Notes under the pieces: generated by a model
The model's database searches: none
Told to the model about the DNA's origin: nothing
The model's input: the letters and a program-made list of their open reading frames with translations, nothing else
Source of the DNA: a virus
Virus record (IMG/VR): IMGVR_UViG_3300020433_000030
Coordinates: 1-31,384 of that record
Length of the DNA stretch: 31,384 nt
Direction: 5' to 3' (one strand)
Translations under genes and position numbers: made by a program
Shown: positions 5,623-15,691 of the stretch, piece by piece
Position numbering within the stretch: position 1 is the stretch's first letter
Layout of the letters: every line of letters starts with the position of its first letter

Positions 5623-8096
5623 GCAAAATATACTCTAACGTAACTCTACTGGGCGACTCTATCCTCTGTAGAGGATATGAAAATGGTGAACCAGTATCGT
5701 TCAAAGAGATTATTAAACCAGTATTATTTGTTCCCTCTGCTAAAGGTAAATGGAGAACTTTAAAAGGTGAACCAATGACACCTGTTGTACAGGATGGTGC
5801 TAGACGTGCTAGAGAATTTATTGATAAGTACAAAGATGTTCAAAACTTTGAGGTTCACGGTTATGAACGTTTTGTTTATCAATGGATCTCTGACAAATAT
5901 CCAGGTCAATTAAGATTCAATATGAATCATATGAAGATCTATACTATTGATATTGAGGTTGCCTGTGAAAATGGATTCCCTGATGTACAAGCATCACAGG
6001 AAGAGATGCTTTGTATAACAATCAAAGATCTTGCAACTGGTAAGTTTATTACTTGGGGAACTCGTGAAGCAAATGTAGAGTCAGAGTATCGTGTGTTCTG
6101 GACAGAACAAGAAATGCTTGCTGACTTTCATAAGTGGTGGTGTGAAAATACACCTGATATTATTACTGGTTGGAATTGCAACTTGTATGATATACCTTAC
6201 ATCTGTCGTCGTTTAGAACGTGTCCTAGGAGATAAATGGCAGAAGTCATTGTCACCTTGGAATAAAGTTAATATGAGAGAAGTCTACATCCAAGGACGTA
6301 GAAATCTTGCTTACGATATACTAGGTGTTAGTATCTTAGACTATCTTGATCTCTATAGAAAGTTTACATATACTAATCAAGAGTCTTATCGTCTAGAACA
6401 TATTGCTACAGTAGAACTTGGTGAAGGTAAACTAGATCATAGTGAGTATGAAAACTTTAAAGATTTTTATACAGAGCATTGGCAAAAGTTTGTAGAGTAC
6501 AACATCAAAGACGTTGATCTAGTTGACAGACTAGAGAAGAAGATGAAACTTCTTGAACTAGCAATAACTATGGCATATGATGCTAAAGTAAACTTTGAAG
6601 ATGTGTACTCTCAAGTTCGCACTTGGGATACTCTTATATACAATTATCTTAAGGAGAAGAATATCTGTGTTCCACCTCGTCAAGAAAGTGAAAAGAATGA
6701 CAAATACGCAGGTGCGTATGTTAAGGAACCTATACCTGGGTTATATGATTGGGTGGTTAGTTTCGACCTTAACTCTCTGTACCCTCATCTCATTATGGAA
6801 TATAACATTTCACCAGAGACTTTGGTTCCCACTAGATACCCAAGTATCTCAGTGGACAAAATCTTAGATGGTGAAATTAGTATTGATAGTGAGTATTGTG
6901 TTGCTGCTAATGGTGCACAATATAGAAAAGACATTCAAGGGTTCTTACCTCAGATGATGCAAAAGATCTACGATGAACGTAAGATCTACAAAAAGAAAAT
7001 GCTTATTGCTAAGTCTGAATATGAAAAGACAGGTAATAAAGCATTACAAGCAGACATATCTGCTTTTAATAATATCCAGATGGCACGTAAGATTCAACTT
7101 AATAGTGCTTATGGTGCTATCGGAAATCAATACTTCCGATACTTTAACATCGCTAATGCTGAAGCAATTACATTGTCTGGACAGTTATCTATCCGTTGGA
7201 TAGAAAACAAAATGAACTCTTACATAAACAAAATTTTAAAAACAAAGGAGGTTGATTATGTTATTGCTTCTGATACCGATTCCATTTATCTTAATCTGGG
7301 TTCTCTGGTTGAAACTGTATTCAAGGGCAGAGAGAAAAGCGATCAAAGCGTTCTCAGGTTCCTTGAGAAGGTGTGTGATGTGGAATTTGAAAAGTATATT
7401 CAGAATTCTTATGAAGCGTTGGCAACCACTGTAAACGCATATGATCAAAAGATGTTTATGAAGCGAGAGAACATCGCTAACAAAGGCATCTGGACTGCTA
7501 AGAAAAGATACATCCTCAATGTATGGAATAGTGAGGGTGTTCAATACTCTGAACCTAAACTAAAGATGATGGGTATTGAAGCAGTTAAATCATCTACACC
7601 TGCTGCTTGTAGGACAGCAATTAAAGATGCACTGAAAGTTATTATGAATGGTACAGAATCTGATGTACAAGAATTTGTAGGAGATTTCAGAAAGAAATTT
7701 GAAACTATGCCACCAGAAGATATTGCATTCCCTCGTGGATGTAATGGGGTTGGCAAATTCTCAAATCCTGCTACAATTTATAGTAAGGGAACTCCCATAC
7801 ACGTACGTGGTGCGTTACTATATAATTTCCACGCTAAGAAAACAAAGATAACTCACAAGTATCCTCTCATACAAGAGGGAGAGAAAGTAAAGTTTCTTTA
7901 TCTTAGACGACCCAACAAAATAAACGAGAATGTAATCTCATTTTTCCAAACATTACCTAAAGAGTTTGGACTTGACAAATACATAGATTTTGATCTACAA
8001 TTCCAGAAGAGTTTTCTTGATCCTTTACAGGTTATTATGGACACTATCAACTGGAAGGCAGAAAAAATCGCTACTTTAGAAGACCTTTTTGTATGA
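5619..8096 (+). CDS. 43: DNA polymerase, family B (T4 gp43-like)
   Basis: Replicative polymerase with proofreading, 825 residues against about 900 in T4. The exonuclease motifs are intact: Exo I DIE with D111 and E113, Exo II with D191 (NCNLYD), Exo III Y294-x3-D298. The polymerase motifs follow: motif A with D383 (DLNSLYP), motif B 491-499 (KIQLNSAYG), and motif C DTDS at 552-555. The C-terminus (ATLEDLFV) resembles the T4 clamp-binding tail, so it should bind the gp45 sliding clamp. GTG 5619 is the start, overlapping the upstream TGA. The uvsX start overlaps its stop, so polymerase and recombinase are coupled. Confidence 0.98.
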   Translation: MSKIYSNVTLLGDSILCRGYENGEPVSFKEIIKPVLFVPSAKGKWRTLKGEPMTPVVQDGARRAREFIDKYKDVQNFEVHGYERFVYQWISDKYPGQLRFNMNHMKIYTIDIEVACENGFPDVQASQEEMLCITIKDLATGKFITWGTREANVESEYRVFWTEQEMLADFHKWWCENTPDIITGWNCNLYDIPYICRRLERVLGDKWQKSLSPWNKVNMREVYIQGRRNLAYDILGVSILDYLDLYRKFTYTNQESYRLEHIATVELGEGKLDHSEYENFKDFYTEHWQKFVEYNIKDVDLVDRLEKKMKLLELAITMAYDAKVNFEDVYSQVRTWDTLIYNYLKEKNICVPPRQESEKNDKYAGAYVKEPIPGLYDWVVSFDLNSLYPHLIMEYNISPETLVPTRYPSISVDKILDGEISIDSEYCVAANGAQYRKDIQGFLPQMMQKIYDERKIYKKKMLIAKSEYEKTGNKALQADISAFNNIQMARKIQLNSAYGAIGNQYFRYFNIANAEAITLSGQLSIRWIENKMNSYINKILKTKEVDYVIASDTDSIYLNLGSLVETVFKGREKSDQSVLRFLEKVCDVEFEKYIQNSYEALATTVNAYDQKMFMKRENIANKGIWTAKKRYILNVWNSEGVQYSEPKLKMMGIEAVKSSTPAACRTAIKDALKVIMNGTESDVQEFVGDFRKKFETMPPEDIAFPRGCNGVGKFSNPATIYSKGTPIHVRGALLYNFHAKKTKITHKYPLIQEGEKVKFLYLRRPNKINENVISFFQTLPKEFGLDKYIDFDLQFQKSFLDPLQVIMDTINWKAEKIATLEDLFV

Positions 8097-9109
8097 CATC
8101 AGCATTTTTTAAAGACATTATCAGCGACATCGGAAACGAGTATGCAGGTGTAGTGTCAGATGGAGTATCAGCAGGAGACGTTGCGTCTTTTGTAGATACA
8201 GGTAGTTACATCTTTAATGCCCTAGTAAGTGGTAGTATTAAGGGTGGAATTCCTTCCAATAAAATCACCGCTATTGCAGGTGAGAGTAGTACAGGTAAAA
8301 CTTTCTTTACCCTTAGTATGGTAAAAAGTTTTCTTGAAAGTAATCCAGACGCAGGTTGCATTTATTTTGAATCTGAGTCTGCATTATCTAAGGATATGAT
8401 CGAGACTAGGAATATCCCTTCAGATCGTATGGTTTTAGTTCCTGTTACTACAGTTCAAGAATTTAGAACACAATCACTAAGGATTGTTGACAAGTATCTT
8501 GAGCAACCAGAGGCAGAACGCAAACCATTAATGTTCGTTCTTGATTCTCTTGGTATGTTATCTACATCGAAAGAAGTAGAAGACTCATCAGCAGGTAAAG
8601 ACACACGAGATATGACTCGTGCACAGGTTGTCAAAGCAATCTTCCGTGTTCTTACTTTGAAGTTGGGTAAAGCGAACATACCTATGATTGTCACAAACCA
8701 TACATATGATGTAGTGGGTGCATATGTACCTACAAAAGAAATGGGCGGTGGTTCTGGTCTTAAGTATGCAGCATCGACTATCATCTATCTTGCTAAGTCT
8801 AAAGAAAAAGATGGTAAAGAGGTGATCGGAAACATCATTAGATGTGAGACAAAAAAATCTAGGTTTACAAAAGAGAATGCTAAAATTACTACTCGTCTTT
8901 TCTATGACGAACGTGGACTCGACAGGTATTATGGATTACTGGAGTTGGGTGAGAAGTATGGAGTCTTCCAACGGAGGGGGAATAGGGTTGTTGTTGGTGA
9001 ATCTTCCGTTTTTCCTTCTGCTATTCTTGCCAATCCTGACAAGTATTTCACGACCGAAATAATGGAAGCATTGGATGAGGCAGCACAAAAAGAATTTGCG
9101 TACGGTTAG
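8093..9109 (+). CDS. uvsX: UvsX RecA-like recombinase
   Basis: The 338-residue RecA-family protein carries Walker A GESSTGKT at 63-70 and Walker B ending LMFVLDS with D151. In T4, UvsX coats single-stranded DNA with UvsY and drives strand invasion for recombination-dependent replication and repair. The ATG overlaps the gp43 stop (ATGA), and the TAG stop shares its last base with the next GTG. Position between gp43 and gp41 is the usual order in T4-like cyanophages. Confidence 0.97.
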   Translation: MTSAFFKDIISDIGNEYAGVVSDGVSAGDVASFVDTGSYIFNALVSGSIKGGIPSNKITAIAGESSTGKTFFTLSMVKSFLESNPDAGCIYFESESALSKDMIETRNIPSDRMVLVPVTTVQEFRTQSLRIVDKYLEQPEAERKPLMFVLDSLGMLSTSKEVEDSSAGKDTRDMTRAQVVKAIFRVLTLKLGKANIPMIVTNHTYDVVGAYVPTKEMGGGSGLKYAASTIIYLAKSKEKDGKEVIGNIIRCETKKSRFTKENAKITTRLFYDERGLDRYYGLLELGEKYGVFQRRGNRVVVGESSVFPSAILANPDKYFTTEIMEALDEAAQKEFAYG

Positions 9110-9690
9110 TGGAACTAAGAGATTATATACAAATTTACGACTACACATTACCTGATAGTGTTTGTAAAAACATTATTAGATTGTTCGGTAGTCAGGTTCA
9201 CGAAGAGGTAGATCAAAATGGTTTACCAACATTTCATCAATTCAATATTACTCAATCAATAGATGACAATGAGCACAATCTCAATGTCTCTCCTTGGTCT
9301 GAGTGGGGATTGATACAAAATGCTTTGATTGAATCGTCACATCACTATGTCCAAAAATATATGGAGGACGTAGATTGCAGAGCATATTTTCCTATGAAAT
9401 CTGCACTAGAACAATTCAGAGTTAAGAGATACAGAGCAGGATCGGATGATCGTTTTGATAAACACGTTGATGTTGGAGATCACGCATCTGCTCGTAGATT
9501 CTTATCAATGTTCTGGTATCTAAATGATGTTAGTGAAGGTGGTGAAACTGTTTTTGAAAACGGTCCCACCATAAAACCAAAAGCAGGTAGACTAATTATG
9601 TTTCCCCCACTTTGGTTATTCCCTCACGAGGGCAAACGTACTATATCTGATGACAAATTCATCGTGAGTTCTTACACACATTATGTCTAA
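9109..9690 (+). CDS. 2-oxoglutarate/Fe(II)-dependent oxygenase, prolyl 4-hydroxylase-like
   Basis: The 193-residue protein has the double-stranded beta-helix metal triad H119-x-D121 and H173, and a basic residue at K183 suited to bind 2-oxoglutarate. The local context matches P4H-type oxygenases: MFWYLNDVSEGGETVF, then an IKPKAGRLIMFPP strand. The reaction would be hydroxylation of a protein or small substrate; the target is unknown. GTG 9109 is the start, one base into the uvsX stop, and its 3' end overlaps the helicase start by eight bases. Such oxygenases are common in cyanophage replication blocks. Confidence 0.9.
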   Translation: MELRDYIQIYDYTLPDSVCKNIIRLFGSQVHEEVDQNGLPTFHQFNITQSIDDNEHNLNVSPWSEWGLIQNALIESSHHYVQKYMEDVDCRAYFPMKSALEQFRVKRYRAGSDDRFDKHVDVGDHASARRFLSMFWYLNDVSEGGETVFENGPTIKPKAGRLIMFPPLWLFPHEGKRTISDDKFIVSSYTHYV

Positions 9691-11041
9691 TCTTGAAACT
9701 CTAATTTTATCATCAATATTCTTCAATGAGAAATTTACTCGTACAGTATTACCTCATATAAAAGGAGAATATTTTGAGGATAACAACAACAAAATAATTT
9801 TTGAAGAAACCTCAAAGTATTTTACACAGTATGATGGCATCCCAACAAAGGAAGCATTACATATTGAACTCGAAACTCGTAAAGACCTTACTGGTGATCA
9901 ATCTAAAATTATAGAAGATACTGTAAGTTTCTTTAGAGAAGAACCACACGATCTTAAATGGTTAGTAGATACTACTGAGAAATGGTGTCGTGATCGTGCA
10001 ATATATAATGCTTTACTAGAGTCAATACAAATTGCAGACGGTGAAAAGAAAGCAAGTAGAGATGCTATACCATCACTACTAACAGATGCACTTGCTGTAA
10101 GTTTTGATAACTCTGTTGGACACGATTATATTGATGATGCTGATGATAGATTTGATTTCTATCATAGAAAAGAGGAGAAGATTCCCTTTGATATTTCTAT
10201 GTTGAATAAAATTACAAAGGGTGGTCTAGGTAAGAAGACACTGAATATTGCACTGGCAGGAACTGGTGTTGGTAAGTCATTGTTTATGTGCCACACTGCT
10301 GCATCACATTTAATGCAAGGATATAATGTCCTTTATATTACTTGTGAAATGGCAGAAGAAAAGATTGCTGAACGTATTGACGCAAACTTATTGAATATAA
10401 ACGTACAACAATTAGAAACATTACCTAAAGTTATGTACGATAATAAGATGACAAAGGTTGCAGAAAAAACTCAAGGTCGTCTTATTGTAAAAGAATACCC
10501 AACAGCAGCAGCACACGTAGGTCATTTTAAATCTTTACTACAAGAGTTAGCAATTAAAAAGTCTTTTACTCCTGACGTAGTGTTTGTAGATTACTTAAAC
10601 ATCTGTGCATCTGCTAGATATAAGGGGGCAATAGTTAATTCTTACACCTATGTTAAAGCAATCGCTGAAGAACTCCGTGGTCTTGCTGCTGAGTGCAACC
10701 TTCCTATCATTAGTGCTACTCAAACTACTAGATCAGGTTACGGGAACTCAGATGTGGAACTTACAGACACTTCTGAATCTTTTGGTCTCCCTGCAACTGC
10801 TGACTTTATGTTTGCTCTTATTTCTAGTGAAGACTTGGAAGCAAACGGTCAAATAATGATCAAGCAGTTAAAGAATAGATACAATGATCCAACAATGAAC
10901 AAAAGATTTGTTGTGGGTATTGACAGGGGGAAGATGAGACTGTATGATTGTGATCAACAGGAAAATATTATAGATCCTGGTCACAACGGTGAGGATACAC
11001 CTAAAATTCAACCAACATTATTTCAAGATTTTAAAGTATGA
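9683..11041 (+). CDS. 41: replicative DNA helicase (T4 gp41/DnaB-like)
   Basis: The 452-residue protein matches the DnaB-type hexameric helicase. It has an N-terminal helical domain, a linker, then a RecA-type core with Walker A AGTGVGKS (192-199), YITCEMAEE after the first strand, Walker B VVFVDY (D303), and a C-terminal ATQTTRSG segment resembling motif H4. It should unwind at the fork with gp61 primase, encoded at 20584. The stop overlaps the MazG start (ATGA). Confidence 0.96.
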   Translation: MSNLETLILSSIFFNEKFTRTVLPHIKGEYFEDNNNKIIFEETSKYFTQYDGIPTKEALHIELETRKDLTGDQSKIIEDTVSFFREEPHDLKWLVDTTEKWCRDRAIYNALLESIQIADGEKKASRDAIPSLLTDALAVSFDNSVGHDYIDDADDRFDFYHRKEEKIPFDISMLNKITKGGLGKKTLNIALAGTGVGKSLFMCHTAASHLMQGYNVLYITCEMAEEKIAERIDANLLNINVQQLETLPKVMYDNKMTKVAEKTQGRLIVKEYPTAAAHVGHFKSLLQELAIKKSFTPDVVFVDYLNICASARYKGAIVNSYTYVKAIAEELRGLAAECNLPIISATQTTRSGYGNSDVELTDTSESFGLPATADFMFALISSEDLEANGQIMIKQLKNRYNDPTMNKRFVVGIDRGKMRLYDCDQQENIIDPGHNGEDTPKIQPTLFQDFKV

Positions 11042-11535
11042 CTTCTACACCAGACCCAATGCCTCAAGATTTTAAGGGGTTCGCATCACCTGCTGCTAAG
11101 AAAATGAAGGATCGTCCAAAGCAAGAGAAGTTTGATATTGATCTTGATAAGTACACAGAGTTCGTTGATTTGGTAACATCTGATGCAAGTAAGAGTTATG
11201 ATTCTCTCATAGAAAGGTACGAGGAACTACATAAAGAAGGGTGTAAAATAGAAAGACTCGATACCGCAGCATCAGGAATGCTTGCTGAAGCGGGAGAGTT
11301 TATGGAACTCGTCAAAAAAATCAAATTTCAAGGTAAACCTTGGAACGATGATGTTAAAGACCACCTTGTTACAGAACTCGGAGACGTGATGTGGTATGCT
11401 GCACAAGCAGCGATGGCATTGGATGAACGTCTTGCAGAGGTAATCTTCCGTAATACAGTGAAACTTGCATCTCGCTATCCAGAGGGAGAGTTTTCTATAG
11501 AACGTTCAGAAAAACGTAAGGAAGGTGACAGATAA
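11038..11535 (+). CDS. mazG: MazG-like nucleoside triphosphate pyrophosphohydrolase
   Basis: This 165-residue product has a MazG core after a roughly 70-residue extension: ExxE at E84/E87, then ELGDVMWYAAQAA with E113 and D116, and NTVKLASRYPEGEFS. Such enzymes hydrolyse (d)NTPs to monophosphate and PPi using Mg2+. In cyanophages MazG is thought to tune the nucleotide pool, though substrate preference is still debated. Tight ATGA coupling to the helicase places it in the replication operon, where nucleotide supply matters. Confidence 0.92.
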   Translation: MTSTPDPMPQDFKGFASPAAKKMKDRPKQEKFDIDLDKYTEFVDLVTSDASKSYDSLIERYEELHKEGCKIERLDTAASGMLAEAGEFMELVKKIKFQGKPWNDDVKDHLVTELGDVMWYAAQAAMALDERLAEVIFRNTVKLASRYPEGEFSIERSEKRKEGDR

Positions 11536-11860
11536 ATTACCACAGGAAAAAGAAGTGACTAATTTTCCATTCTCAGATATAAAACCTCTAGTAAAACTTC
11601 CGTTTGTCGGGAGTTTTTATACTAAGCAAGAGGTTGAACTTTTACTACAAAGAACTTTAGACGAAGCAAAACGTATTGATGAAGAGTCAATGCGTAAGCA
11701 CAATAGAGATGCTACTGTCATAAGTATGATACTAGGATTTACTTGTCTAGCATTATTTCTAGATGGCACACTTCGTTTACTAGGTATTGTACCACCATTT
11801 TTAGGAATAGATATTGACATTATAGATAAGATAGTAGAGAAAGTTAATGAACTAAGATGA
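11525..11860 (+). CDS. small membrane protein with helical N-terminal region
   Basis: A 111-residue frame from GTG 11525, preceded by AAGGAAG and overlapping the mazG stop by 11 bases. The first 65 residues are charged and helix-forming (KQEVELLLQRTLDEAKRIDEES). A hydrophobic stretch follows at about 66-90 (TVISMILGFTCLALFL then LLGIVPPFLGI), then a short tail. The stop overlaps the next ATG. It is probably a membrane-tethered accessory protein; no family recognised. Confidence 0.65.
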   Translation: MTDKLPQEKEVTNFPFSDIKPLVKLPFVGSFYTKQEVELLLQRTLDEAKRIDEESMRKHNRDATVISMILGFTCLALFLDGTLRLLGIVPPFLGIDIDIIDKIVEKVNELR

Positions 11861-12402
11861 CAGTTTATGTTGGTAGTGGACAACCCGTGTTCGAGTTTAT
11901 ACTACCAGATGAATGTATTGAAGAAGCAAACACTGTTATTGATGATTGGTTAAAGTTAGATAAACCATCACCAGAAGCATCTAATGTTGTAGCACGTCAA
12001 ACTGATTGGGATATGAAAATGCCTAAGTGCGAATCATATGTCAGTTTGTGCTGTAAAATGATTGCTAACCTGATATACAATGCAGGTGGCAGAGTTTATG
12101 GTGGATTGAATGATGGAACTACAGATGTAGAATATTATGCTAAAGATATATGGGGTGCAGACTATCAGCAGGGAGACTATGTGAAACCACACTGTCATTT
12201 TCCTGCTGATTTTGCTGCTGTTGGATATTTAAAAATAGATGATGGTGCATCACCTGTAATGTTTGACGGACGTAATCCATACTATGTGTCAGCAAGACAA
12301 CTATTAATATTTGATGCAAAGATGCAACACGAAGTACCACCTACATCAGCAGGAAGACGTTGTTTTGCTATGAATCTATATAAAAAAGCAGGTACCTTCT
12401 AA
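11857..12402 (+). CDS. second 2OG-Fe(II) oxygenase-like protein (2OG-FeII_Oxy_5 type)
   Basis: The 181-residue protein carries KPHCHFPADFAAVGYLK, which resembles the PHxH metal-binding turn and following beta strand of this subfamily. It is followed by LLIFDAKMQHEVPPTSAGRRCFAMNLY, matching the distal His plus Arg (2-oxoglutarate site) region. So the metal would be held by the His residues of the PHCH turn and the distal His. It lies in the same + strand run as the first oxygenase, after the helicase and MazG. Substrate unknown. The overlap with the upstream stop is ATGA. Confidence 0.78.
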   Translation: MTVYVGSGQPVFEFILPDECIEEANTVIDDWLKLDKPSPEASNVVARQTDWDMKMPKCESYVSLCCKMIANLIYNAGGRVYGGLNDGTTDVEYYAKDIWGADYQQGDYVKPHCHFPADFAAVGYLKIDDGASPVMFDGRNPYYVSARQLLIFDAKMQHEVPPTSAGRRCFAMNLYKKAGTF

Positions 12403-12418
12403 ATAGTAAAAAAGGTCG

Positions 12419-13318
12419 ATGGCAAGGGAACAAGATCAAGGAACTCAGTTTGAATGGTGCGTATTACATACTGCATATAGTCGTCTTACTAATCCAGAAG
12501 TTTTATCTAGTAAACAACTAAAAACTAAAGGAAAAGCATTAACAAATTGGAATAAAGCAAACAGTACAGTACAAAAAGACTCTGTAAAAGTAGTAGATAA
12601 ACTTGCAAAGACCTTATCCACTAATGAAAGTTTAAAATTTTATGCCTCATTTGAAAAGATGGGTTCGGGAAGTAAATCTGATATAGTTTTTTATAAAAAC
12701 GGTAAGATATATCAATGCTCTATGAAATATGGAAATTCTTTTCAACTTAGTAGTTCAATGATAGAGACTAATGTAACTGCACTCACTGAAATATATAAAA
12801 AAATTGCTAGAGGTAAGGGTTCAAGCACAGATGGTAATACTTTGGCAAATATCCAAGCAGTAATTAATGATGTGGAAGCATTTTTTCCAAATAAATATAT
12901 GACAAAGGAAGACGTTGATTCATTAGTCAAACACAATCCAAATGCAGCAGCACTAGAAGAAAGGTTGATAGAAATTATAGGAACTAAAGGTAAGGAAGGT
13001 GTTGGATCAGTCTATGATGAATTTAGATGTGCTTTTGTAGAAGAATCAATCACAGGAAAGATGACATTAAAAGGAAAACCTCTCGAAATAGCGACACATA
13101 TACTAACAGAAAAAGGTCTGAGACCAATCACTAAGAAATTAGTACACGAATTTTGTGCAATAGTTAATCCAAGATTCTCTAAAAAGAAACAAGGTACATT
13201 TCCAAAATCAAGACAACTAGGTAAGGGTGTTCTAGGTCCTATAGAGAGGATTCCTACCAGTTTACAAGGTGTCACACAATATAACCCAGTAATCAGAATA
13301 GATATTAAACTAGGATAG
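12419..13318 (+). CDS. unknown protein with nuclease-like core pattern
   Basis: This 299-residue protein has near residues 80-110 a run KSDIVFYKNGKIYQCSMKYGN followed by FQLSSS. The order Asp, beta hairpin, then a polar-x-Lys strand is reminiscent of PD-(D/E)XK nucleases, although the usual Glu position holds Ser or Cys, so catalysis is unproven. The remainder is mixed helix with a Lys-rich C-terminal part. The next gene begins two bases later, so the pair is probably co-expressed. CTAAATA at 12400-12406 lies just before the start and could be a weak late-type element. Confidence 0.65.
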   Translation: MAREQDQGTQFEWCVLHTAYSRLTNPEVLSSKQLKTKGKALTNWNKANSTVQKDSVKVVDKLAKTLSTNESLKFYASFEKMGSGSKSDIVFYKNGKIYQCSMKYGNSFQLSSSMIETNVTALTEIYKKIARGKGSSTDGNTLANIQAVINDVEAFFPNKYMTKEDVDSLVKHNPNAAALEERLIEIIGTKGKEGVGSVYDEFRCAFVEESITGKMTLKGKPLEIATHILTEKGLRPITKKLVHEFCAIVNPRFSKKKQGTFPKSRQLGKGVLGPIERIPTSLQGVTQYNPVIRIDIKLG

Positions 13319-13319
13319 T

Positions 13320-14507
13320 ATGAAAAACACTCACCTCGAACATTTAGAAGACGATATACTTAATAATGGATCTAACGGTGGCAGAAATGCTATTAAGATC
13401 CTAAGAGAGTTGGGTCTTATGTTAACAGAACCACATTCCAATATACGAATCACTACTAAATGGGATGGTGCACCTGCTATTGTATGTGGACAGCATCCTA
13501 CTACAGGAAAATTCTTTGTTGGAACCAAAGCAGTGTTTAATAAAGGAACACCAAAGATTTGTAGAAGCAATACTGATATAGACACATACTATGCAGGTCA
13601 ACTAGCAGATAAATTAAAAGTTTGTTTAGAATATTTACCTAAGTTAGGTATTAAAGGTGTCGTGCAAGGAGACTTACTTTTTTATAATGATGTGGTCACT
13701 AGAAAAGTAAATGGTGAATCTTGTTATGTGTTTACACCTAATACTATTACCTATGCTGTACCTGTAAAGAGTGATATGGGTAAGAAAATTAGAACCTCAA
13801 AGATGGGTATCGTATTCCATACAAAGTATAGCGGTGGTAATGGCACAGTTAGAGATATGAAAGCATCTTTCGGTGTGGATACATCTTCTATGAAGAGTAA
13901 TGACGTAGCAGTATTCTCATCTAATTTTACAGATGCAACAGGTGCTTCTACATTTGATAGACCTACATTATCTAAGTTTATCTCAGCAACAAACCGTGCA
14001 GAAGGTTCTTTGAAACAAGCATCACAATTTTTAGATATTCTAGGACAGACAGGTAGTGGTAAATTTTTACTATCAGAAGTGTTTAAATTGTTTTTTAATA
14101 GTTACATTAAAAAAGGTGTAAAGTTTTCTAGTACAGCAGATGTATCTAATGCTTTTGAAAAATTTTATATGGGAGCATTGCAAAAAGAAATTGATGCAAA
14201 GAAAACAGAAGCGACAAAGAATAAATATAAACAGATACAACTGGATGGTCTAAAGTTTATCAAAACTAATGCACGACCGATATATATGACAGTAGCATCT
14301 TATATGAATTTAACAGAATGTAAGATGTATATTGTTCGTCAGTTATCAAAAGTAAATACTATTGGTACTTACATCAAAACTGACAATGGTTATCGTGTTA
14401 CAGCACCAGAAGGTTTTGTAGCAATTAAATCTGGTTCCGCTATAAAGTTAGTTGACCGACTAGAGTTTAGTAAAACTAACTTTAATATAGAAAAGAACTG
14501 GGGTTGA
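13320..14507 (+). CDS. unknown protein with nucleotidyltransferase/ligase-like motifs
   Basis: This 395-residue protein contains TTKWDGAPAIV, with K47-x-D49-G50 matching motif I (KxDG) of covalent nucleotidyltransferases such as DNA and RNA ligases and capping enzymes. The later GVVQGDLLF (G117-D118) resembles motif III, KMGIVFHTK could be motif IIIa, and near the C-terminus EGFVAIKSG (E364-G365) with KLVDR resembles motifs IV and V. The order and spacing fit the superfamily better than chance, but no homologue is known to me. It may be a member of a phage family of unknown function. The stop lies beside a late-type motif for the next gene. Confidence 0.7.
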   Translation: MKNTHLEHLEDDILNNGSNGGRNAIKILRELGLMLTEPHSNIRITTKWDGAPAIVCGQHPTTGKFFVGTKAVFNKGTPKICRSNTDIDTYYAGQLADKLKVCLEYLPKLGIKGVVQGDLLFYNDVVTRKVNGESCYVFTPNTITYAVPVKSDMGKKIRTSKMGIVFHTKYSGGNGTVRDMKASFGVDTSSMKSNDVAVFSSNFTDATGASTFDRPTLSKFISATNRAEGSLKQASQFLDILGQTGSGKFLLSEVFKLFFNSYIKKGVKFSSTADVSNAFEKFYMGALQKEIDAKKTEATKNKYKQIQLDGLKFIKTNARPIYMTVASYMNLTECKMYIVRQLSKVNTIGTYIKTDNGYRVTAPEGFVAIKSGSAIKLVDRLEFSKTNFNIEKNWG

Positions 14508-14513
14508 TAAATA
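14506..14513 (+). promoter_or_regulatory. late-type promoter motif (GATAAATA)
   Basis: GATAAATA, matching the T4-like NATAAATA late motif, lies 5 bases before ATG 14519. Transcription would begin at or next to the start codon, making the message nearly leaderless. Confidence 0.5.
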
Positions 14514-14518
14514 GTATT

Positions 14519-15670
14519 ATGAAATTTAAGCAATTCCTATCAGAAGCACGTACTGTTGCAGGAGAAGCAGCAGCGAAACGAGGTCTCCAACACGTTGGTC
14601 ACGGTTACTATGCTGATCGCACAGGTAACATTGTGGCAAAATCAGAAGGTGGTGAAAGATTAGTTACAGTATCTCGTGATGAAGCAGAACAGGCACGAGC
14701 AGGTGCTGAAGAAGGTGCTGCTGAACAAGAAGGTAACAATTCAGTAAACGATCTTGGAAACATTGCAATTACTTTTGGGAGGTTCAATCCTCCTACTGTG
14801 GGTCACGAAAAACTTTTATCCAAAGTTGCGGAGTCTTCTCAAGGAGGAGAATACAGGATTTATCCATCACGTACTGTTGATGCAAAGAAAAATCCGTTGG
14901 AACCTGCGGAGAAGATAAACTATCTTAAACAGATGTTCCCCGACCACGCAAATGCAATACAAAATGATCCTGATAAAGGAAACATTTTTAATGTATTGTC
15001 TTCTATCAATGAAGAGGGTTACAGTTCAGTAACAATGGTTGTTGGTAGTGATAGGGTAGCAGAATTTAATGACCTCCTACAAAAATATAATGGTCAAGCA
15101 TACAACTTTGAGGAACTCAAGGTAGTATCTGGTGGACAAAGAGATCCTGATGCTGAAGGTGTTGAAGGTATGTCTGCATCTAAGATGCGTGCATTTGCTG
15201 CTGAAGGAAACCTAGAAGATTTTGCTAAAGGTATCCCTGGAAAAGATGAGGGAGTAGCAAAAAGACTTATGGATGCGGTACGTAAAGGTATGGGTATCCA
15301 AGAGAAAGAGGACGTAGAGATTAAAGAACTCTGGCAGATCGCTCCTAAGTTAGATCTACAAAACTTAAGAGAAGCATACGTTCGCAAAAGTATTTTTGAT
15401 ATGGGAACAGTAGTTGAGCACCTAGACACTGGTGTTCAAGGTAAGATTGTTCATCGTGGAACTAACTATGCAATATTTGAAGACGGTAACGGATGGAGAT
15501 TCCGTTGTTGGTTAACCTCACTAAATGAGGTAAAAGAAAAACATCATTCTGCTGATGATGGGTCAGGAAACGACTGGAAAATAGGAACCGATACCTATAG
15601 ACAAGCAGTACAGGCAATGACTCCTGGGCAAAGCATAAAGAAATTTAGCGACTTCCGAAAGTCTAAATAA
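14519..15670 (+). CDS. nucleotidylyltransferase-domain protein with phage-type N-terminal segment
   Basis: The 383-residue protein opens KFKQFLSEA, a segment seen at the start of T4-like phage virion or prohead-processed proteins. It then has a cytidylyltransferase-like fold: ITFGRFNPPTVGH with His96 in the HxGH-type motif, a VVGSDRVAEF segment, and GMSASKMR near 217-224 equivalent to the family ISSTxxR signature. The C-terminal part (from about 300) is a separate unknown module. Family members join a nucleotide to a phosphorylated partner (nicotinamide mononucleotide, phosphocholine and others). The substrate here is unknown. ATG 14519 is preferred over TTG 14504 because of the upstream motif. 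Confidence 0.8.
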   Translation: MKFKQFLSEARTVAGEAAAKRGLQHVGHGYYADRTGNIVAKSEGGERLVTVSRDEAEQARAGAEEGAAEQEGNNSVNDLGNIAITFGRFNPPTVGHEKLLSKVAESSQGGEYRIYPSRTVDAKKNPLEPAEKINYLKQMFPDHANAIQNDPDKGNIFNVLSSINEEGYSSVTMVVGSDRVAEFNDLLQKYNGQAYNFEELKVVSGGQRDPDAEGVEGMSASKMRAFAAEGNLEDFAKGIPGKDEGVAKRLMDAVRKGMGIQEKEDVEIKELWQIAPKLDLQNLREAYVRKSIFDMGTVVEHLDTGVQGKIVHRGTNYAIFEDGNGWRFRCWLTSLNEVKEKHHSADDGSGNDWKIGTDTYRQAVQAMTPGQSIKKFSDFRKSK

Positions 15671-15691
15671 TATCATAGGATAATTAATCAA

